Below are positions 1 to 9,346 of a stretch of DNA of 14,280 bases, one piece after another. This DNA is from Xanthobacteraceae bacterium. Its GTDB lineage: Bacteria; Pseudomonadota; Alphaproteobacteria; Rhizobiales; Xanthobacteraceae. The translations under genes and the position numbers were made by a program. The stretch's first letter is position 1, and every line of letters begins with the position of its first letter. Below the pieces are notes generated by a model. That model searched no databases. It had not been told where the DNA came from and saw only the letters and a list, made by a program, of their open reading frames with translations. The DNA lies in assembly GCA_030037105.1 (NCBI GenBank), contig JASHRY010000383.1, positions 1 through 14,280 on the forward strand, in the 5' to 3' direction.

Positions 1-418
1 ACCGCCCGCGGTCGAACTTGCCGGTCGGACCGTGGAAGGCCGGATCGGAGGTGATGTGCCGCACGATCTCGGCATCGGAAATGCCGAGTCGCATCTGCCG
101 CGCACGCTGGTCGAGACCGGCCTCGGTGATCATTTCGCCGAGCACCTGGCGGTCGAGACCGAGTGCGTTCGCCTGTTCGGACGAAAGCGGATGGCCGAGC
201 TGGCGTTCGACCTGTTGCAGTCGCTCGTTGTAGGTCTGACGGAAGAGGTCGATCGGAATCTCGATGCCGCCGATCTTGGCGAGCGTAGAGCGGCCGAAGC
301 CGCGAAAGATGTCGTTGATGCCCCAGATCGCGAAGCTCGCGGCGAGAAGGCCCATGACCACGCCCATCACGGAGCGACCGAGCCAATTCGCGGAGGCTTT
401 GCGGATACCTCGAAGCAT
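1..418 (-). CDS. ppiD: PpiD-type peptidyl-prolyl isomerase / SurA N-terminal protein, 5' part only
   Basis: The minus strand is open from an ATG at 418 to the left edge, giving about 139 residues beginning MLRGIRKASANWLGRSV. A membrane segment follows at about residues 12-34 (VMGVVMGLLAASFAIWGI), then a stretch typical of the SurA/PpiD N-terminal chaperone domain, with RQTYNERLQQVERQLGHPLS and a later GLDRQVLGEMITEAGLDQRA. In this family the protein is anchored in the inner membrane by one N-terminal helix, and the periplasmic part helps fold exported proteins. The parvulin domain would lie beyond the window. The gene is divergent from tpiA with a gap of about 176 bp, an arrangement common in Rhizobiales. 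An in-frame GTG lies three codons upstream, but ATG fits the family start better. The family is fairly sure; PpiD rather than another SurA-N protein is an inference from the N-terminal anchor and the neighbour. Confidence 0.85.
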   Translation of the reverse strand, partial: MLRGIRKASANWLGRSVMGVVMGLLAASFAIWGINDIFRGFGRSTLAKIGGIEIPIDLFRQTYNERLQQVERQLGHPLSSEQANALGLDRQVLGEMITEAGLDQRARQMRLGISDAEIVRHITSDPAFHGPTGKFDRGR

Positions 419-594
419 TTGGTCCACACGCTGGAATGATGTCGGCCGGGATCGCCGAAGACGCGCGGCGCGCATCATAGGGAGGGTCACGTTGTCCGGC
501 AACCGACCGTATTTCCTGGTAAAACGCCCCTTTTCCGCATGCAATCGGTCTGCTACCGGCTCTTGGTCGTTCACGCCGAGCTATCGGGATCAAG

Positions 595-1341
595 ATGACC
601 GCGCGCCGCCCGCTCGTCGCAGGCAATTGGAAAATGAACGGGCTTTCCGCTGCGCGCGCCGAGCTCGACAAGATGATTGCTGCCGCGGCCAGGCTGCCGG
701 CAAGCATCGATATCTTGGTATGTCCACCGGCGCAGCTCCTCGCCGGCTTTGCCGCCCGCGCGCGCGGGTCGCGGATCGCCATTGGCGGACAGGACTGCCA
801 TGCCGAACCGTGCGGCGCGCACACCGGCGACATTTCCGCGGAGATGCTGGCCGACGCCGGCGCGGTCGCCGTCATCGTCGGCCACTCCGAGCGGCGCAAG
901 GATCATGGCGAGACCGACGCGATGGTGCGCGCAAAGGCGCAGGCGGCACAGCGCGCCGGCCTCACCGCCATCGTGTGCGTGGGCGAGGCACACGCCGCTC
1001 ATGACGCCAAAGGAGCCCGCGCCGTGATCGGCGCGCAGCTCGACAGCTCGCTTCCGGAGAATGTGGGGAATTTCGTCGTCGCCTACGAGCCGGTCTGGGC
1101 GATCGGTTCGGGGTTGACGCCGACACCCGAGGATATCGGTGCCGTGCACCGTTTCATTCGCCAGCAATTGTCTTCGCGCTACGGCGAAGCGGGTGAGGGG
1201 GTCCGTATCCTCTATGGCGGCTCGGTAAAGGCGGAGAATGCGAAGCAGTTACTGACGGGTGAGAATGTCGACGGCGCGCTTATTGGCGGAGCGAGCCTCG
1301 AGGCCGACACATTCTTGGCCATTGCCGGGGTTTATCGATGA
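595..1341 (+). CDS. tpiA: Triosephosphate isomerase
   Basis: This 248-residue protein is full length for triosephosphate isomerase, the cytosolic TIM-barrel enzyme that interconverts dihydroxyacetone phosphate and glyceraldehyde 3-phosphate in glycolysis and gluconeogenesis. The N-terminal GNWKMN carries the active-site Lys13. His97 lies in VGHSERR and the catalytic base Glu165 in AYEPVWAIG. The flexible loop follows as [11 protein letters not shown], where the first turn has Ser in place of the more usual Thr. Phosphate-binding glycines are seen in YGGSV (208-211) and IGGASL (230-235). All key residues are present, so the enzyme should be active. The ATG at 595 gives the usual family N-terminus, though its ribosome site (GGGAT) is weak. 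It is divergent from ppiD and followed by secG and pyrG. Confidence 0.97.
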   Translation: MTARRPLVAGNWKMNGLSAARAELDKMIAAAARLPASIDILVCPPAQLLAGFAARARGSRIAIGGQDCHAEPCGAHTGDISAEMLADAGAVAVIVGHSERRKDHGETDAMVRAKAQAAQRAGLTAIVCVGEAHAAHDAKGARAVIGAQLDSSLPENVGNFVVAYEPVWAIGSGLTPTPEDIGAVHRFIRQQLSSRYGEAGEGVRILYGGSVKAENAKQLLTGENVDGALIGGASLEADTFLAIAGVYR

Positions 1342-1605
1342 ACTTTCATCCGCCCCGCGGAGTAAAACGTAGCTGGGAGAGGACCATCCAAGCATGGCGG
1401 AAGGAGGAGATGAGGAGCGGAACCTTCCAGGCTGACACCTCTTCCGCCGCGCTGACGCGCGGCCCTCTTCTCCGCTTCGCGGGGCAGGGTCAACCGCCAT
1501 AGAAAATCCACAGCCGATCATGTAGAGACGCTCGCTAATCCCTATATGACGAGCGGCGCCGGCAGCGAGCCGAAGCCGGCCGCGGCCGCAAGCGGAACAT
1601 CATCG

Positions 1606-2019
1606 ATGCTGACTGTCGTGATCGTCATCCACCTGATGCTCGTCCTTGCCATGATCGGGGTCGTGCTGCTGCAGAAGTCGGAGGGCGGCGGCCTCATCAG
1701 TTCCACGAGCGGCTTCATGACCGGCCGCGGCACGGCGAACGTGCTCACGCGCACGACGGCATTGCTCGCTGTGGGTTTCTTCATCACCAGCCTGGCGCTG
1801 TCGTGGCTTGCCGGCCTTGGCCGCAAGCCGGCGTCGATCGTGAACACGGGAAACGCGCCGGTCGAGGCACCGGTTGGCGCCGGCGGCGCGCCGACTGCGC
1901 CGCTCAGCCGCAGCGGCCGTGGCCTTCTCGACCAATTACGCGGCAATGCCCCGCCGGCGAATGCGCCGGCTCCGCCGAGCCCAGCGCCCAGCGAGCCGCA
2001 AGTGCCACAATCACAATAG
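1606..2019 (+). CDS. secG: Preprotein translocase subunit SecG
   Basis: SecG is the small accessory subunit of the SecYEG channel in the inner membrane. From the ATG at 1606 the protein has 137 residues. Helix 1 is at about 1-23 (MLTVVIVIHLMLVLAMIGVV), then the conserved QKSEGGGL, a cytoplasmic loop with GRGTANVLTRTTA, helix 2 at about 50-69, and a long Ala/Pro-rich tail with GRGLLDQLRG. Such tails are common in alphaproteobacterial SecG. An in-frame ATG at 1546 would add 20 residues rich in Ala, Ser and Pro. I prefer 1606 because family members begin right at helix 1, and because a weak GGAA lies about 9 bases before it while nothing resembling a ribosome site precedes 1546. The gene lies between tpiA and pyrG, in the order usual for the group. 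Confidence 0.93.
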   Translation: MLTVVIVIHLMLVLAMIGVVLLQKSEGGGLISSTSGFMTGRGTANVLTRTTALLAVGFFITSLALSWLAGLGRKPASIVNTGNAPVEAPVGAGGAPTAPLSRSGRGLLDQLRGNAPPANAPAPPSPAPSEPQVPQSQ

Positions 2020-2145
2020 AAACTCCGACGTAATATTAGGACTCAGTCGGAAGTAACTGTGAATCCAAACCTTTCAGGACGCATGAGAGAGCCTGTGCGT
2101 CGGTTCCTCGTGAAATCTCTCGTCGAATCGTGTGATCCGCGTTAG

Positions 2146-3786
<1,641 letters not shown>

Positions 3787-3939
3787 TTTGTCTCGAAGGC
3801 GGCGAAGCTCGACGGATTTGTCGGCGTGACCTGACCGCGCCGCGCCGGCGCCAATCGCGCGCAGGCCTGCGGCCGCGCGGCGGTGTTGACCCTCGTGCGC
3901 CGGATGGTCATGGTCGCCTCCGATGAACCCGACAAGCGG

Positions 3940-4809
3940 ATGACAGCCGGTCCGAATCCCATCGTCGCAGCGGGCAAGGTGCGCTTCGGCAATGCGCTGC
4001 CGCTCGCCTTGATCGCTGGTCCATGCGTGCTCGAAAGCCGCGCGCACGCGATCGAAATGGCCACCGCGCTCAAGGAGATCGCCGCGCGGCTCGGCATCGG
4101 CCTCGTCTACAAGACCTCGTTCGACAAGGCGAACCGCACCAGCGCCGCGAGCCCGCGCGGGCTCGGGCTCGACAAGGCGCTGCCGGTCTTTGCCGAGCTG
4201 CGCGAGACGCTCGGCGTGCCGGTCATCACCGACGTGCACGAGCCGGGCCAGTGCGCGCGCGTTGCCGCGGTCGTCGACGTTCTGCAAATCCCGGCCTTCC
4301 TGTGCCGGCAAACCGACCTGCTCGTCGCCGCGGCCAAGACCGGCCGCGTCGTCAATGTCAAGAAGGGTCAGTTTCTCGCGCCCTGGGACATGGCCAACGT
4401 GGTGGAAAAAATCACCGGCGCCGGCAATCGCAACGTGCTCGTCACCGAGCGCGGCGTCTCCTTTGGCTACAACACGCTCGTCTCGGACATGCGCGCGCTG
4501 CCGGCGCTGGCCAAGACCGGTGCGCCGGTGATCTTCGACGCGACGCATTCGGCCCAACAGCCGGGCGGGCAGGGGGCATCTTCCGGCGGCGAGCGCGACT
4601 ACGTGCCGGTCTTGGCGCGTGCGGCGGTGGCGGTGGGCATTGCTGGCCTTTTCATCGAGACCCACCAGGACCCCGACCGGGCGCCTTCGGACGGCCCGAA
4701 CATGATACCACTCAAAGACATGGAACCGCTTCTTGAGCGCTTGATGCAATTCGACGCCGTGGCGAAGATGAAGGCCAGGGACCCTGCAACGCGTGCGACC
4801 AGGAGGTGA
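3940..4809 (+). CDS. kdsA: 3-deoxy-8-phosphooctulonate (KDO-8-P) synthase
   Basis: KdsA condenses phosphoenolpyruvate with arabinose 5-phosphate to make KDO 8-phosphate, the precursor of the inner-core sugar of lipopolysaccharide. From the ATG at 3940 it has 289 residues, close to the family's 280 or so, beginning [20 protein letters not shown]. Conserved blocks include [68 protein letters not shown] and [18 protein letters not shown]. Cys29, His203, Glu240 and Asp251 match the four ligands of metal-dependent KdsA; E. coli-type enzymes have Asn in place of the Cys. Upstream in-frame starts (GTG 3883, ATG 3904, ATG 3910) give an unusual basic extension and are less likely. No eno follows, although eno is often the next gene in related genomes. 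Confidence 0.95.
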   Translation: MTAGPNPIVAAGKVRFGNALPLALIAGPCVLESRAHAIEMATALKEIAARLGIGLVYKTSFDKANRTSAASPRGLGLDKALPVFAELRETLGVPVITDVHEPGQCARVAAVVDVLQIPAFLCRQTDLLVAAAKTGRVVNVKKGQFLAPWDMANVVEKITGAGNRNVLVTERGVSFGYNTLVSDMRALPALAKTGAPVIFDATHSAQQPGGQGASSGGERDYVPVLARAAVAVGIAGLFIETHQDPDRAPSDGPNMIPLKDMEPLLERLMQFDAVAKMKARDPATRATRR

Positions 4810-4810
4810 G

Positions 4811-4833
4811 GCGCCGCGGCCTTGTGGCGGCGC
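4811..4833 (+). terminator. Hairpin after kdsA, possible terminator
   Basis: Two bases after the kdsA stop there is a perfect 7-bp stem, GCGCCGC paired with GCGGCGC, around a 9-base loop. It is followed by ATGAAAA rather than a T run, so it is not a textbook intrinsic terminator. It lies between kdsA and the TPP riboswitch, where ending the upstream transcript would make sense. Confidence 0.35.
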
Positions 4834-4857
4834 ATGAAAACCACCATCATCAAGGCT

Positions 4858-4966
4858 GACGGCCAGGGGTGCCGCAACGGCAGGAACGCGTAGGCGCGCG
4901 GGCGTGTCGGCGGCTGAGATCACACCCGTCGAACCTGTCTGGATCATACCAGCGAAGGGAGCCGCA
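4858..4966 (+). promoter_or_regulatory. TPP riboswitch (thi box) controlling thiOSG
   Basis: The conserved thi-box parts occur in order. GGGGTGCC is at 4866-4873, CTGAGA at 4914-4919, CACCC-like pairing at 4923-4927, GAACCTG at 4931-4937, and TGGATCATACCAGCGAAGGGA at 4941-4960. Helix P1 can form from CGGC (4860-4863) with GCCG (4961-4964). P2 forms from GGGT (4867-4870) with ACCC (4924-4927), and P3 from GCCGC (4871-4875) with GCGGC (4910-4914), carrying a long GC-rich P3 arm. By family knowledge this RNA binds thiamin pyrophosphate and shuts off thiamin genes. The last conserved block also contains AAGGGAG, five bases before the thiO TTG, so ligand binding would most simply hide the ribosome site. 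No intrinsic terminator follows, which favours control of translation. Confidence 0.95.
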
Positions 4967-6127
4967 TTGACCGACCCCACTTACGCCATTGCCAAGCGTC
5001 CGCGCATTGTCATCATCGGCGCCGGCGTCATCGGCCTGGGCATTGCCTGGCGGCTCGCCGGCCGCACCGCGATTACGGTCTTCGATCGCGGCCAGGCCGG
5101 GTCGGGGGCGAGCCACGCCGCCGCCGGCATGCTGGCGGCCTGCTGCGAAGCCGAGCCCGGGGAAGAGGCGCTGGTGGCGCTCGGCCGCGACGCACAAGCG
5201 CGCTGGCCGGACTTTGCCGAAGAGCTTCGGCGCGCGAGTGGAGTCGACGTGGAATTGCGGCAAGAGGGCACGCTCGTTCTCGCCTTGACCGCGGACGACC
5301 AGGCCGAGATCGCGCAGCGATTAGAGTTTCAGCGTCGGCTCGATCTGCCGCTCGAATGGCTATCGCCCGCAGCGACGCGCGCGCGCGAACCGCACCTCGC
5401 CGGCAAGATCGCCGGCGCCCTGTTCAGTCCGCAGGACCATCAGGTCGACAACCGCAAGCTCGTGCAGGCGCTGCGCCGCGCCGCTGAAGCCGCCGGTGCC
5501 GCAATTCACGAGCATCGGCCGGTGGAGGAGATCATCGTACAGGGCGGACGGGTTCGGGGCGTGAGATTCAAGGACGGCACGATCGCCGCCGCCGATATCG
5601 TCGTGCTCGCCGCCGGCGCCTGGTCGCGCAGCATCGCCGGGCTGCCGCCGGACCTGCGGCCGCCGGTGCGGCCGGTCAAAGGCCAGATGCTGGCGCTGCG
5701 CATGGACACAGCCGCGCCGCTTCTTTCTCACGTCCTATGGGCGCCAGGCGTCTATCTCGTGCCGCGCCGCGACGGCCGGCTCATCATCGGCGGGACCGTG
5801 GAGGAAAAAGGCTTTGACGATACAATCACCGCCGGCGGCATGCTCACGCTCCTCGAAGCCGCGTGGCGCGCTGTGCCTGCGGTGGAAGAGCTTCCGATCG
5901 ATGAAATCTGGGTCGGCCATCGGCCGGGAAGCCGCGACGATGCCCCGATCCTCGGCCGCGGGCCGCTCGACGGCTTGTTCTATGCCACCGGTCACCATCG
6001 CAACGGCATTCTCTTGGCGCCTGTGACAGCCGATGCAATGGCCCGCCTCGTGCTCGATGACGTCGTCGAGCCGGCCATCAAGCCGTTCGGCCTCGAGCGC
6101 TTCTTGCCGACGCGCGCTGCCGAATAA
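4967..6127 (+). CDS. thiO: Glycine oxidase ThiO (FAD-dependent)
   Basis: ThiO oxidises glycine to the imine used as the C2-N3 unit in thiazole formation. The 386-residue protein has an FAD-binding GAGVIG at residues 18-23 (in RIVIIGAGVIGLGIAWRLAG), and a second FAD strand with DIVVLAAGAWSRSI. The C-terminal signatures are GHRPGSRDDAPILG and ATGHHRNGILLAPVTA. Arg319 (GHRPG) and Arg345 (HHRNG) fit the substrate-binding arginines of the family. I chose the TTG at 4967 because AAGGGAG (4955-4961) stands 5 bases before it, and because longer readings, such as a GTG at 4904, would translate the riboswitch itself. No ATG or GTG lies between the riboswitch and the FAD motif. It is the first gene of the thiO-thiS-thiG operon. 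A different D-amino acid oxidase is unlikely given thiS and thiG. Confidence 0.93.
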   Translation: MTDPTYAIAKRPRIVIIGAGVIGLGIAWRLAGRTAITVFDRGQAGSGASHAAAGMLAACCEAEPGEEALVALGRDAQARWPDFAEELRRASGVDVELRQEGTLVLALTADDQAEIAQRLEFQRRLDLPLEWLSPAATRAREPHLAGKIAGALFSPQDHQVDNRKLVQALRRAAEAAGAAIHEHRPVEEIIVQGGRVRGVRFKDGTIAAADIVVLAAGAWSRSIAGLPPDLRPPVRPVKGQMLALRMDTAAPLLSHVLWAPGVYLVPRRDGRLIIGGTVEEKGFDDTITAGGMLTLLEAAWRAVPAVEELPIDEIWVGHRPGSRDDAPILGRGPLDGLFYATGHHRNGILLAPVTADAMARLVLDDVVEPAIKPFGLERFLPTRAAE

Positions 6128-6141
6128 GTTTGGAGATGCCG

Positions 6142-6354
6142 ATGACCGGAGCCACAATCAACGTGAACGGCAAAAGCGAAGCGCTCGCGGCCGCCACGCT
6201 TGCGGCCTTGCTGGCGGAGAAGGCGGTCGATATCAGCCAGCGCGGCATTGCCGTCGCGCTCAACGGCGCCGTGGTGCCGCGCGCGGCCTGGCCGGCGACG
6301 CCGCTCAAGCCCGGCGACAACGTGGAGATCGTGCGCGCCAGGCAGGGAGGATGA
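6142..6354 (+). CDS. thiS: Sulfur carrier protein ThiS
   Basis: ThiS is a ubiquitin-like carrier whose C-terminal Gly-Gly is adenylated and then thiocarboxylated to hand sulfur to ThiG. This 70-residue protein ends ARQGG, the required di-glycine, directly before the TGA. It shows the family pattern INVNGKSEAL, then VALNGAVVPRAAW and PLKPGDNVEIV. The ATG at 6142 has GGAG (6132-6135) six bases upstream. The ATG at 6136 and TTG at 6130 in the same frame overlap or precede that site and are less likely. It begins 14 bases after thiO. Its own end carries AGGGAGG (6344-6350), a strong ribosome site for an ATG at 6356. Confidence 0.95.
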   Translation: MTGATINVNGKSEALAAATLAALLAEKAVDISQRGIAVALNGAVVPRAAWPATPLKPGDNVEIVRARQGG

Positions 6355-6389
6355 GATGAGTGCTCCCGGCGGGGGCGAACCGACTTCCA

Positions 6390-7295
<906 letters not shown>

Positions 7296-7301
7296 TTTCC
7301 G

Positions 7302-7709
7302 CTACGTGATCTCGATCAGCGCCGCGATCTTTTCGCGCACGTCCTCGAGCAGATCCGAACCGGCGCGGTCGATCGGATCAACATGACGCTCCGGCCATGA
7401 CAGGCTGCGAGCCTGGTCGGCAAGCACGACGCCGCTGACACCGTGACCTTTCGGGATCGGTACCTCGAATGGGTAACCCTTGGCGCGGCCGGTGATGGGG
7501 CAGGCGACACAGAGGCCGGCACGTTCGTTATAGGCGCGCCGGCTGAGCACGATGGCAGGACGACGACCGTGCTGTTCATGCCCTTTGGTGGGATCGAGAT
7601 CGACCCAGATGAAGTCCCCCGCATCGGGGCAGTAGTTGCTACCAGACCTCGTTACCGACCGGTGGTCCCCACTCGATTTCGGGGTGCCGGTTCTCCTCCG
7701 TGATGGCAT
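7302..7709 (-). CDS. mazF: MazF/PemK-type toxin (mRNA interferase), with an abnormal start
   Basis: The family is clear from GDFIWVDLDP (31-40), HEQHGRRPAIVLS (44-56), ACPITGRAKGYPFEV, GVVLADQARSLSW and an intact C-terminus. Arg50 and Thr73 sit where MazF toxins have their RNA-cleaving residues. Such toxins cut mRNA in the cytosol and are held in check by MazE. What is odd is the start. Homologues typically begin MVATYVPDAGD right over the antitoxin stop. Here that place reads CTG GTA GCA AC then TAC TGC CCC in another frame, as if ATG became CTG and one base was lost between 7635 and 7634. The only in-frame ATG is at 7709, inside mazE, with GGAG ten bases upstream. It would add 25-30 basic residues and overlap mazE by 71 bp. 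The gene may be silent or rescued by this start. Confidence 0.75.
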   Translation of the reverse strand: MPSRRRTGTPKSSGDHRSVTRSGSNYCPDAGDFIWVDLDPTKGHEQHGRRPAIVLSRRAYNERAGLCVACPITGRAKGYPFEVPIPKGHGVSGVVLADQARSLSWPERHVDPIDRAGSDLLEDVREKIAALIEIT

Positions 7710-7890
7710 TTATCAGGTTCTCCAAATTATAACGGCGTCGCCTCCGTCGTTTTGCGAGCCTGATGACGAGCGCACCGTTCTTGGCCGTCATCTCGGCCGG
7801 CTGGCCTTCCACCGCTCCAATCTCGGCAGCGAATGCCTTCGGAACACGCAGCGCCAAGCTATTGCCCCATCTTAGAAATTCGACTTTCAT
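7639..7890 (-). CDS. mazE: MazE/AbrB-type antitoxin
   Basis: This 83-residue protein has the swapped-hairpin AbrB/MazE DNA-binding fold at residues 1-46, with the signature RWGNSLALRVPKAFAAEIGA. A run of six arginines (48-53) follows, then a C-terminal tail ending EIEWGPPVGNEVW, of the kind that wraps around the toxin. In this family the antitoxin both neutralises MazF and, alone or with it, represses its own promoter. The ATG at 7890 matches the family start (MKVEFLRWGNS), with AAGGA about 11 bases upstream. A longer frame from 7950 would begin inside the promoter and is rejected. It is the first gene of the pair, transcribed leftwards from the promoter at 7922-7950. Confidence 0.88.
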   Translation of the reverse strand: MKVEFLRWGNSLALRVPKAFAAEIGAVEGQPAEMTAKNGALVIRLAKRRRRRRYNLENLINAITEENRHPEIEWGPPVGNEVW

Positions 7891-7918
7891 CGCATCAACG
7901 ATCCTTCTCGATGGTCGA

Positions 7919-7927
7919 TACAATGTA
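7919..7927 (-). promoter_or_regulatory. Possible operator overlapping the mazEF -10 box
   Basis: TACATTGTA is a 9-base palindrome (TACA-T-TGTA) that covers the -10 element. MazE-type antitoxins repress their own genes by binding short palindromes at the promoter, so this is a natural candidate. The site is short and could be chance. Confidence 0.4.
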
Positions 7928-7950
7928 GAAACGTCAAAGCGGATCGTCAA
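7922..7950 (-). promoter_or_regulatory. Sigma-70-type promoter of mazEF
   Basis: On the minus strand TTGACG (7950-7945) is followed by exactly 17 bases and TACATT (7927-7922). This is close to the TTGACA and TATAAT consensus and is rarely so good in this GC-rich region. Transcription would start near 7915, giving a leader of about 25 bases before the mazE ATG at 7890. Confidence 0.7.
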
Positions 7951-7983
7951 GCAGGGTTCGACGCGAGCCCGCGATCGGCCCGA

Positions 7984-9015
7984 TCACGCCAGCATGTCGC
8001 GCACCAGCGGCATCACCTTGCTGCCGTAAAGCTCTATGCTGCGCATGAGCTTGTCGTGCGCGAGCGTGCCGGCGCTGTATTTCATGTCGAAGCGCGCGAG
8101 GCCGAGCGCCTTCGCGGTGGCGACGATCTTGTGCGCCACTGTCTCCGGCGCGCCCACATAGAGCGCGCCGCGCGCGACTTCCCGATCGAATTCGGCGCGG
8201 CCGAGCGGCGGCCAGCCGCGCTCGGCGCCGATGCGGTCGTGCATGGCTTTGTAGCCGACCCAATATTCCTCGCGCGCCTGTTCGTCCGTCTCCGCCACGT
8301 GACCGGGCGAGTGCACGGCGATCGCCTTTGTCGGTCGGCCGAATTGCGCGAAGGCGCGATGATAGAGGTCGACATAAGGCCGAAACCGCTTCGAATCGCC
8401 GCCGATAATGGCGAGCGCCAGCGGCAGGTCGTAATGCGCGGCGCGCACCACCGATTCCGGGCTGCCGCCGACCCCGACCCACGTCTTGAGCGATCCGGCT
8501 TCGATCGGCGGAAAGATCCGCTGCTTGACGAGCGGCGGCCGCAAGTTTCCTTGCCAGGTGACGGTATCGTTCCTGATCAGCGCCACGAACAGATCGAGCT
8601 TCTCCTCGAACAGCTCCTCGTACCGGCGCAAATCGTAGCCGAACAACGGAAACGACTCGGTGAACGAACCGCGCCCCACGGTGATCTCGGCGCGGCCGCC
8701 GGAGGCGGCATTCAGCGTCGAAAACCGCTCGAAGACGCGAATGGGATCATCCGAGCTCAGCACCGTCACCGCCGAGCCGAGCACGATCCGTCTGGTCCGC
8801 CCAGCAATGGCCGCGAGCACGATTTCCGGGGCGGACACGGCGAAATCGGGCCGGTGGTGCTCGCCGACGCCGAAGGCCTCGACGCCCACTTCATCGGCGA
8901 GAATTCCCTCCTCGATGACGTCGCGGATGGCCCGCGCATGGCTCAGCGGGCGGCCGTCGGGACCGGCGGTGATGTCGCCGAACGTATCCAGTCCGAATTC
9001 GAAATGCTGTGTCAT
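7984..9015 (-). CDS. Luciferase-like (LLM class) flavin-dependent monooxygenase
   Basis: This 343-residue protein belongs to the bacterial-luciferase-like flavin monooxygenases, TIM-barrel enzymes that use reduced FMN supplied by a partner reductase. It starts MTQHFEFGLDTFGDIT and shows the family blocks ILADEVGVEAFGVGEHHRPD, APEIVLAAIAGRTRRIVLG, TVLSSDDPIRVFERFSTLN and GRAEITVGRGSFTESFPLFG, then WVGVGGSPESVVRAAHYDLP. Length and layout resemble the Agrobacterium Atu2307-like subgroup. No substrate can be read from the sequence, and no reductase gene is next to it. The ATG at 9015 gives the natural N-terminus, though no strong ribosome site precedes it. A 7-bp hairpin lies in its leader at 9037-9055. 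Codon use is like the core genes, with no sign of recent transfer. Confidence 0.88.
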   Translation of the reverse strand: MTQHFEFGLDTFGDITAGPDGRPLSHARAIRDVIEEGILADEVGVEAFGVGEHHRPDFAVSAPEIVLAAIAGRTRRIVLGSAVTVLSSDDPIRVFERFSTLNAASGGRAEITVGRGSFTESFPLFGYDLRRYEELFEEKLDLFVALIRNDTVTWQGNLRPPLVKQRIFPPIEAGSLKTWVGVGGSPESVVRAAHYDLPLALAIIGGDSKRFRPYVDLYHRAFAQFGRPTKAIAVHSPGHVAETDEQAREEYWVGYKAMHDRIGAERGWPPLGRAEFDREVARGALYVGAPETVAHKIVATAKALGLARFDMKYSAGTLAHDKLMRSIELYGSKVMPLVRDMLA

Positions 9016-9346
9016 GAATGCCGTTCACACGGGCGTCTGGCGCGGGAAGCGCCAGCATCCGACACGTAGAGCGCGCCTCACACCGCGGCAATGCCGTTGC
9101 TGCGTCTCGCGCGATGCGGCTCAGAACGGACCGGAAGGCCGCCGACGTGATAGAGTGAGCAAAGAGGCGGCGGGTGGTTGCTGACGGGACGGGCAATCGT
9201 CGTGACCGGCCGGAATCTCACGACCGTCGTCGATGCCTACGCGTTGCGGGATTGGACCGAAGCGCGGCCGCAGGCGCCATCGCGTCCGCTCGCAACACCG
9301 TCAAGGCGCAGAACGAGAAGGGCCGCGCAGCGCGCGGTATGAGCCG
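9016..9346. other. Divergent intergenic region between the LLM monooxygenase and the ligase
   Basis: This 331-bp gap separates two divergent genes and should hold both promoters, though no clear -35/-10 pair is visible. It contains a perfect hairpin, CTGGCGC (9037-9043) with GCGCCAG (9049-9055) around GGGAA, 21 bases upstream of the monooxygenase ATG. Frames crossing the gap are arginine-rich and do not resemble a protein. I see no RNA gene. Confidence 0.6.

Noticed and set aside
571..1167. A 198-codon minus-strand frame opposite tpiA
   Set aside because: It is fully inside tpiA, which has all its catalytic residues; the frame resembles no family.
1447..1462. Hairpin CCGCGC-TGAC-GCGCGG between tpiA and secG as a terminator
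   Set aside because: It is only a 6-bp stem, has no T run, and such GC palindromes are frequent by chance here.
2024..2051. TCCGAC / GTCGGA pairing after secG as a terminator or leader
   Set aside because: It is a 6-bp stem with a 16-base loop and no T run; too weak to call.
8056..9069. A 337-codon plus-strand frame opposite the LLM monooxygenase
   Set aside because: It is rich in Arg, Ala and His without family motifs, while the minus strand encodes a clear luciferase-like protein.
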